A program made the position numbers and the translations under genes. Shown piece by piece: positions 60,775-64,000 of a stretch of 64,000 nt of DNA. Source of the DNA: SM1-73 sp964588305 (GTDB lineage Bacteria > Zixibacteria > MSB-5A5 > SM1-73); NCBI GenBank assembly GCA_964588305.1, contig CAZPOP010000001.1:248001-312000 (forward strand). Direction: 5' to 3'. Position 1 is the stretch's first letter. Every line of letters starts with the position of its first letter. The notes beneath the pieces were generated by a model. It did not search any database and was not told where the DNA came from. It worked only from the letters and a program-made list of their open reading frames with translations.

Positions 60775-60803
60775 TTGACCCCTTCGACGGTTTCCCTTAG
60801 TAT
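60775..60803 (+). promoter_or_regulatory. Promoter of the serine hydrolase gene
   Basis: TTGACC (60775-60780), 17-bp spacer, TAGTAT (60798-60803), ~65 nt before the ATG at 60871. The marR operator lies 60 bp upstream, so the regulator might also act here. Confidence 0.6.
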
Positions 60804-60870
60804 TCTGGTTAGAATGATGGCGGGAACATCAGCTGAGTTCCCAAGTATCATAGTATGGAAAGGAGGACAT

Positions 60871-62346
60871 ATGCATAAACGATATTATCGTACGGTTGCT
60901 CTTTGCGTCTTGGTATGCGCCCTTGCCGTTCCAGTACTTGCCCAGCAATCTCCCCCGGAGATTCCGGACACGCCCGCCAGCAAGTTGTTCGTTCGTCTTG
61001 TGGACGCGTTCAATTCCGGAGAGGAAAGCCAATGGAGGGATTTCATCGAAGACCACTGGAAGGAAAGAGAAGGCGCCTTTGAAGGTCGTCTGGGATTCTT
61101 CGAGCAGGTCTATTCTGATGTGGGTGGTTTGGTTCTTCATCGAATTGAAGACTCCAAAGACTACTCCCTTTCGGTTCTGATGCGGGCCAAGCAGCCCAGT
61201 GGCCCGTTTGAGTGGGTGATTCTGACGGTTCAGGCGGATACCCTTCCTCCGCACAAGTTGGATATGCTTTCTGTCCGACCGGGAGAGGAGCCGGGATTCG
61301 AGGTGCCGGAGGGCGATCTGACACAAGATCAGATGATCGATTTCCTGGACCGCTACCTGGATAACCTGATCTCCAAAGACCGCTTCTCGGGTACCATTCT
61401 GATCGCCAAAGAGGGGAAACCCTTCTATACGAAAGCGTACGGCCTGGCCAGCAAGCGATACAACGTCCCCAACCGCCTGGACACCAAGTTCAATTTGGGA
61501 TCGATGAACAAGATGTTTACCGGTGTAGCCATTATGCAGTTGGCCGAACAGGGGAGGGTATCCGTTGATGACTTAGTCGGCAAATATCTGCCTGATCTGC
61601 CTCGCCCGGAGATCGCTGAAAAGGTCACCATTCATCATTTGCTCACACACACCTCCGGCATGCAGGACTACTGGGAAGAATTGTTCGATTCGCCCTGGTG
61701 GGAGATCAAGACTGTCGGCCAATTGGCGGAGTTGATTTTTGACGACACCCTGCTTTTCGAGCCGGGTACGGATTTTCATTATAGCAACTCGGGCCCGATA
61801 GTCCTGGGCATGATCATTGAGAAGGTTACCGGGCAGGACTACTATGACTATGTCCGGGAGCACATCTATCAGCCAGCAGGCATGATCAATACCGATTGCT
61901 ATGAGTTGGATACCCCTATACCGAATCTGGCTATTGGCTACACCAAAATGAACTATGACGGCCGTCCCAACCCAGACGGCCGCTGGCGTAATAATCTCTT
62001 CATGCACGCCGCCAAGGGTGGCCCGGCCGGAGGCGGATTTTCCACCGTCGAAGACCTGCTGAAATTCGATTCAGCTTTGCGCAACAATAAGCTCATCAGC
62101 CCACAGTCCTTTGACACGCTCACAACGGGAAAGACACAGAGAGGCCCAGGGAGCATGTACGCCTATCTTTTCCAGGATCGAAACTCAAATGGGCACCGTA
62201 TTGTGGGACACGGAGGCGGGGCGCCAGGCATCAACGCCATGCTCGATATGTACCTTGACAGCGGCTACACCGTGGCCGTGATGGCCAATTACGACGGCGC
62301 CGCAGAGACGGTTACCCGCAAGATCGAACAGCTTCTTGCACGTTGA
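60871..62346 (+). CDS. Exported serine hydrolase (beta-lactamase/class C, AmpC-like) with NTF2-like N-domain
   Basis: 491 residues from the ATG at 60871 (AAAGGAGGACAT upstream; the longer frame runs through the promoter). Signal peptide 1-24 (ending VLAQQ). Residues ~35-145 form an NTF2/SnoaL-like accessory domain. The serine hydrolase domain (~155-490) has the SxxK motif GSMNKMF (S211, K214), YSN (Y304) and a HGGG near residue 448 (IVGHGGGAPGINAML) in place of the KTG. Class C/esterase EstB/peptidase type, acting in the periplasm on an amide or ester. Divergent from marR-GNAT. Confidence 0.92.
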   Translation: MHKRYYRTVALCVLVCALAVPVLAQQSPPEIPDTPASKLFVRLVDAFNSGEESQWRDFIEDHWKEREGAFEGRLGFFEQVYSDVGGLVLHRIEDSKDYSLSVLMRAKQPSGPFEWVILTVQADTLPPHKLDMLSVRPGEEPGFEVPEGDLTQDQMIDFLDRYLDNLISKDRFSGTILIAKEGKPFYTKAYGLASKRYNVPNRLDTKFNLGSMNKMFTGVAIMQLAEQGRVSVDDLVGKYLPDLPRPEIAEKVTIHHLLTHTSGMQDYWEELFDSPWWEIKTVGQLAELIFDDTLLFEPGTDFHYSNSGPIVLGMIIEKVTGQDYYDYVREHIYQPAGMINTDCYELDTPIPNLAIGYTKMNYDGRPNPDGRWRNNLFMHAAKGGPAGGGFSTVEDLLKFDSALRNNKLISPQSFDTLTTGKTQRGPGSMYAYLFQDRNSNGHRIVGHGGGAPGINAMLDMYLDSGYTVAVMANYDGAAETVTRKIEQLLAR

Positions 62347-62363
62347 GGGAGTACCCCGCCTCA

Positions 62364-62402
62364 GGTGCCCCTCAGCTCTGCTGTGGGGCACCCACCATTT
62401 TT
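62364..62402 (+). terminator. Intrinsic terminator after the serine hydrolase gene
   Basis: GGTGCCCC (62364-62371), 13-nt loop, GGGGCACC (62385-62392), then CACCATTTTT. Good stem and short T-tract. Confidence 0.75.
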
Positions 62403-62443
62403 GCCAGTCGTTTCGAGAAAGCGCTTTGTGGCAGAAAATTAGT

Positions 62444-62472
62444 TTGACTTTTCCTGCGCGAGTTAGAATATT
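62444..62472 (+). promoter_or_regulatory. Candidate promoter for the GMP synthase subunit gene
   Basis: TTGACT (62444-62449), 17-bp spacer, AATATT (62467-62472). The -10 is poor. 52 bp before the ATG. Confidence 0.4.
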
Positions 62473-62523
62473 GGAAATGGTAGCGAATTTTCTGATACGC
62501 ACATCATATCAGGAGGTAATACC

Positions 62524-63489
62524 ATGGAAGTTCAAGAGATAGAAGTAGAGGGCCTAGATACAAAGAGTTTCATTACAGAAAAAATCAGTGAAATCGCTGG
62601 CATTGTCGGTGATGGTTCCGCCGTCAATGCGCTCTCAGGCGGCGTTGATTCCTCGGCAGTTACCATGTTAGGTCATAAGGCGCTAGGAGACAAACTCAAA
62701 ACGATTTTCGTGGACAATGGCATTATGAGACACGGTGAGCCTCAGAGAGTGGTTTCGCTTTTCAGGGAACTGGGTGTGCCTGTGGAAGTGGTCGATGCCA
62801 GGGACCAGTTTTTTGATGCGTTGAAGGGCATTACCGACCCTGAAGAGAAAAGAGAGGCAATCACCCGCGTTTTTTACAAAGATATCTTTGGCGATCTGGT
62901 AAAGAAAAGCCGAGCTAAATATCTTCTTCAAGGAACGAATTACACCGACGTGGAGGAGACCGTGGCCGGAATCAAAAGGCAGCATAATATCCTCGAGCAA
63001 CTTGGAATCGATACGCAACGGCAGTATGGGTACAAGGTCATAGAGCCTTTGGTGCAACTCAGGAAATCAGGGGTGAGGGAAGTTGCCAGGGCCTTAGGAT
63101 TACCTGAGGAACTGTACAACAGACCGCCTTTTCCTGGACCCGCTCTGGCAGCCAGAGTGATAGGAGAGGTAACGCCAGAGAGGATAGAAATCGTGAGAGA
63201 GGCGACAAGGATCGTAGAGGAAGAATTGTCCAACACCGGAGCATTTCAGTATCTGGCTATTTTGCACCAGGATAAAGTTACAGGCATCAAAGGAGGGAAA
63301 AGGGACTACGGTTTGCAAATAGAGGTCAGATGCTGGGAAAGCAAAGATGCAAAAGAAGGCTCACCCACGAGACTTCCTTATGACGTCCTGGAAGACCTCG
63401 CAGCACGCATGACAAACGAAATAGCGGGAGTGGTGAGTGTTACCTATAACATAACCAAGAAACCACCTTCGACCATAGAGGCCATATAG
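62524..63489 (+). CDS. guaA: GMP synthase, ATP-pyrophosphatase/dimerisation subunit
   Basis: 321 residues, corresponding only to the C-terminal half of bacterial GuaA (ATP-PPase plus dimerisation domain). The glutamine amidotransferase domain is absent, as in the archaeal two-subunit enzyme (GuaAb). PP-loop: ALSGGVDSSAVTML (~36-49). YLLQGTNYTDVEE and NRPPFPGPALAARVIGEVTPERIEIVREA are conserved; the C-terminus is ITKKPPSTIEAI (usually SKPPxTIEWE). It aminates XMP to GMP with ammonia or with a separate GATase subunit not in this window. Strong site CAGGAGGT. It is the last intact gene. Confidence 0.93.
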   Translation: MEVQEIEVEGLDTKSFITEKISEIAGIVGDGSAVNALSGGVDSSAVTMLGHKALGDKLKTIFVDNGIMRHGEPQRVVSLFRELGVPVEVVDARDQFFDALKGITDPEEKREAITRVFYKDIFGDLVKKSRAKYLLQGTNYTDVEETVAGIKRQHNILEQLGIDTQRQYGYKVIEPLVQLRKSGVREVARALGLPEELYNRPPFPGPALAARVIGEVTPERIEIVREATRIVEEELSNTGAFQYLAILHQDKVTGIKGGKRDYGLQIEVRCWESKDAKEGSPTRLPYDVLEDLAARMTNEIAGVVSVTYNITKKPPSTIEAI

Positions 63490-63666
63490 GTATATTCCGG
63501 AGTCTTTTTAGGATAGGGGTTGCACCCCTTTCCTCTTTCCACGGGCAGGAGTGCAACACCTACCCCAACAGCAAGACAAATAAGAATTCGTCAAGCAGGC
63601 AGCGCCTACGGCCTGTTCGCAAGATCAAACCCACCGCAAGCGGTGGGGCACCCGGCTTCCATTGTA

Positions 63667-64000
63667 TTATTTTTTTCCCTTCCCAAAAATCATTCCAAAA
63701 GATAGGGAGAACTCGGGACTGCTATAGTTCTTCTCGGATCCGATAGGTCTTTCAAAATCGGTAACAAGATAATAGCCAGCACCAACACCGAGTGTAAACC
63801 ATTTGCCGAGTAACAGGTCCATGCTTACCCCAAGACGGGAACCCAGTGCTGTTTCCGAGTAGGACTCACTTTCAATGTTCACTCCCACTCGATTTATTGT
63901 TGCAGATCCGAACAAAGGTCCGACAGATGCTAATACATAGGGTCTCAGAACATCGCTGGTGGTGAGTCTGAAGGGTTGATATTTTACTCCAAACAGCAGT
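63667..64000 (-). CDS. Outer-membrane beta-barrel protein, N-terminus beyond the window edge
   Basis: Open on the minus strand from the right edge to the stop at 63667 (110 codons visible). The visible part consists of amphipathic strands: GVKYQPFRLTTSDVLRPYVLASVGPLFGS, SRLGVSMDLLLGKWFTLGVGAGYYLV and EFSLSFGMIFGKGKK. The pattern (GxxYx, glycine-aromatic alternation) fits an OmpW/porin-family small barrel. The start lies outside the window. A putative weak terminator (AGGGGTTGCACCCCT) follows guaA at ~63515-63530 and could serve both sides. Confidence 0.6.
   Translation of the reverse strand, partial: LLFGVKYQPFRLTTSDVLRPYVLASVGPLFGSATINRVGVNIESESYSETALGSRLGVSMDLLLGKWFTLGVGAGYYLVTDFERPIGSEKNYSSPEFSLSFGMIFGKGKK

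Noticed and set aside
60775..60870. N-terminal extension of the serine hydrolase
   Set aside because: The extension overlaps the -35/-10 elements. The ATG at 60871 with a strong ribosome binding site and signal peptide is the true start.
1..64000. tRNA, rRNA, CRISPR arrays, transposases, prophage genes
   Set aside because: Looked for T-loop words, repeat-spacer periodicity and DDE/tyrosine recombinase motifs by eye and found none. A computed search (tRNAscan, Infernal, CRISPR finder) would be needed for certainty.

Overview
The window looks like a chromosomal segment of a free-living, largely anaerobic or microaerophilic bacterium with an outer membrane, probably from an uncultured lineage of the FCB group (Zixibacteria-like or a neighbour). 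The assignment is inference. It rests on an FG-GAP repeat protein with a Bacteroidota/Zixibacteria-type C-terminal sorting domain, several beta-barrel-like secreted proteins, a MoxR/DUF58/BatA cluster, CstA, NfnAB and acyl-CoA fermentation genes. I see no rRNA, tRNA, CRISPR array, phage or transposase. Promoters, where visible, are sigma-70-like (TTGAC-type -35, 16-17 bp spacer, AT-rich -10).

Left region (1-9.5 kb, minus strand): a truncated membrane GAF sensor, then a compatible-solute cluster. It holds a GpgS-like glucosyl-3-phosphoglycerate synthase, a glycerate kinase, a second nucleotide-sugar glycosyltransferase, an MscS-like channel and a mannosyl/glucosyl-phosphoglycerate phosphatase, followed on the upstream side by the CstA transporter and a Cys-rich membrane protein. 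9.7-13.2 kb: a bactofilin-like membrane protein, then a small accessory zone with ~45-bp dispersed repeats, nucleotidyltransferase toxin/antitoxin-type genes and a truncated nucleotidyltransferase. 13.2-17.9 kb: secA, a hotdog thioesterase, a methyltransferase and an FmdB-like zinc ribbon.

18.1-21.5 kb is the most striking part: a selenium/peroxide module on the minus strand. It has a 41-aa desulforedoxin, a peroxiredoxin whose peroxidatic Cys codon is an in-frame TGA followed by a SECIS-like hairpin (a selenoprotein that standard gene calling splits in two), and a 738-aa cysteine desulfurase-SelD fusion. The fusion can plausibly mobilise selenium and make selenophosphate in one polypeptide.

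21.8-30.6 kb: a GlcE-like flavoprotein, an alpha/alpha-toroid repeat protein, the FG-GAP protein, a cupin, and secreted proteins including a 642-aa protein with four copies of a repeat I do not recognise. 30.8-37.8 kb: fermentation and redox genes (a 4-hydroxybutyryl-CoA dehydratase-like protein with altered Fe-S ligands, 3-hydroxyacyl-CoA dehydrogenase, acetate kinase, NfnA and NfnB). 38-46 kb: a MoxR-TPR-DUF58-(nfo)-TPR/peptidase-MA-BatA cluster, in which nfo is flanked by inverted copies of a 78-81 bp palindromic repeat.

46.5-64 kb: a frameshifted C69 dipeptidase, secreted proteins, a NucA-type nuclease coupled to a small membrane protein, a methyltransferase, a C45 acyltransferase, RsgA, a 23-codon gene with its own promoter and terminators, an Fe-S protein, and a Met/Cys-rich Spy-like protein. 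It ends with a MarR-GNAT fusion regulator whose palindromic operator lies inside its own promoter (divergent from a secreted serine hydrolase and upstream of an S41 peptidase), the GMP synthase ATP-pyrophosphatase subunit, and a partial outer-membrane protein.
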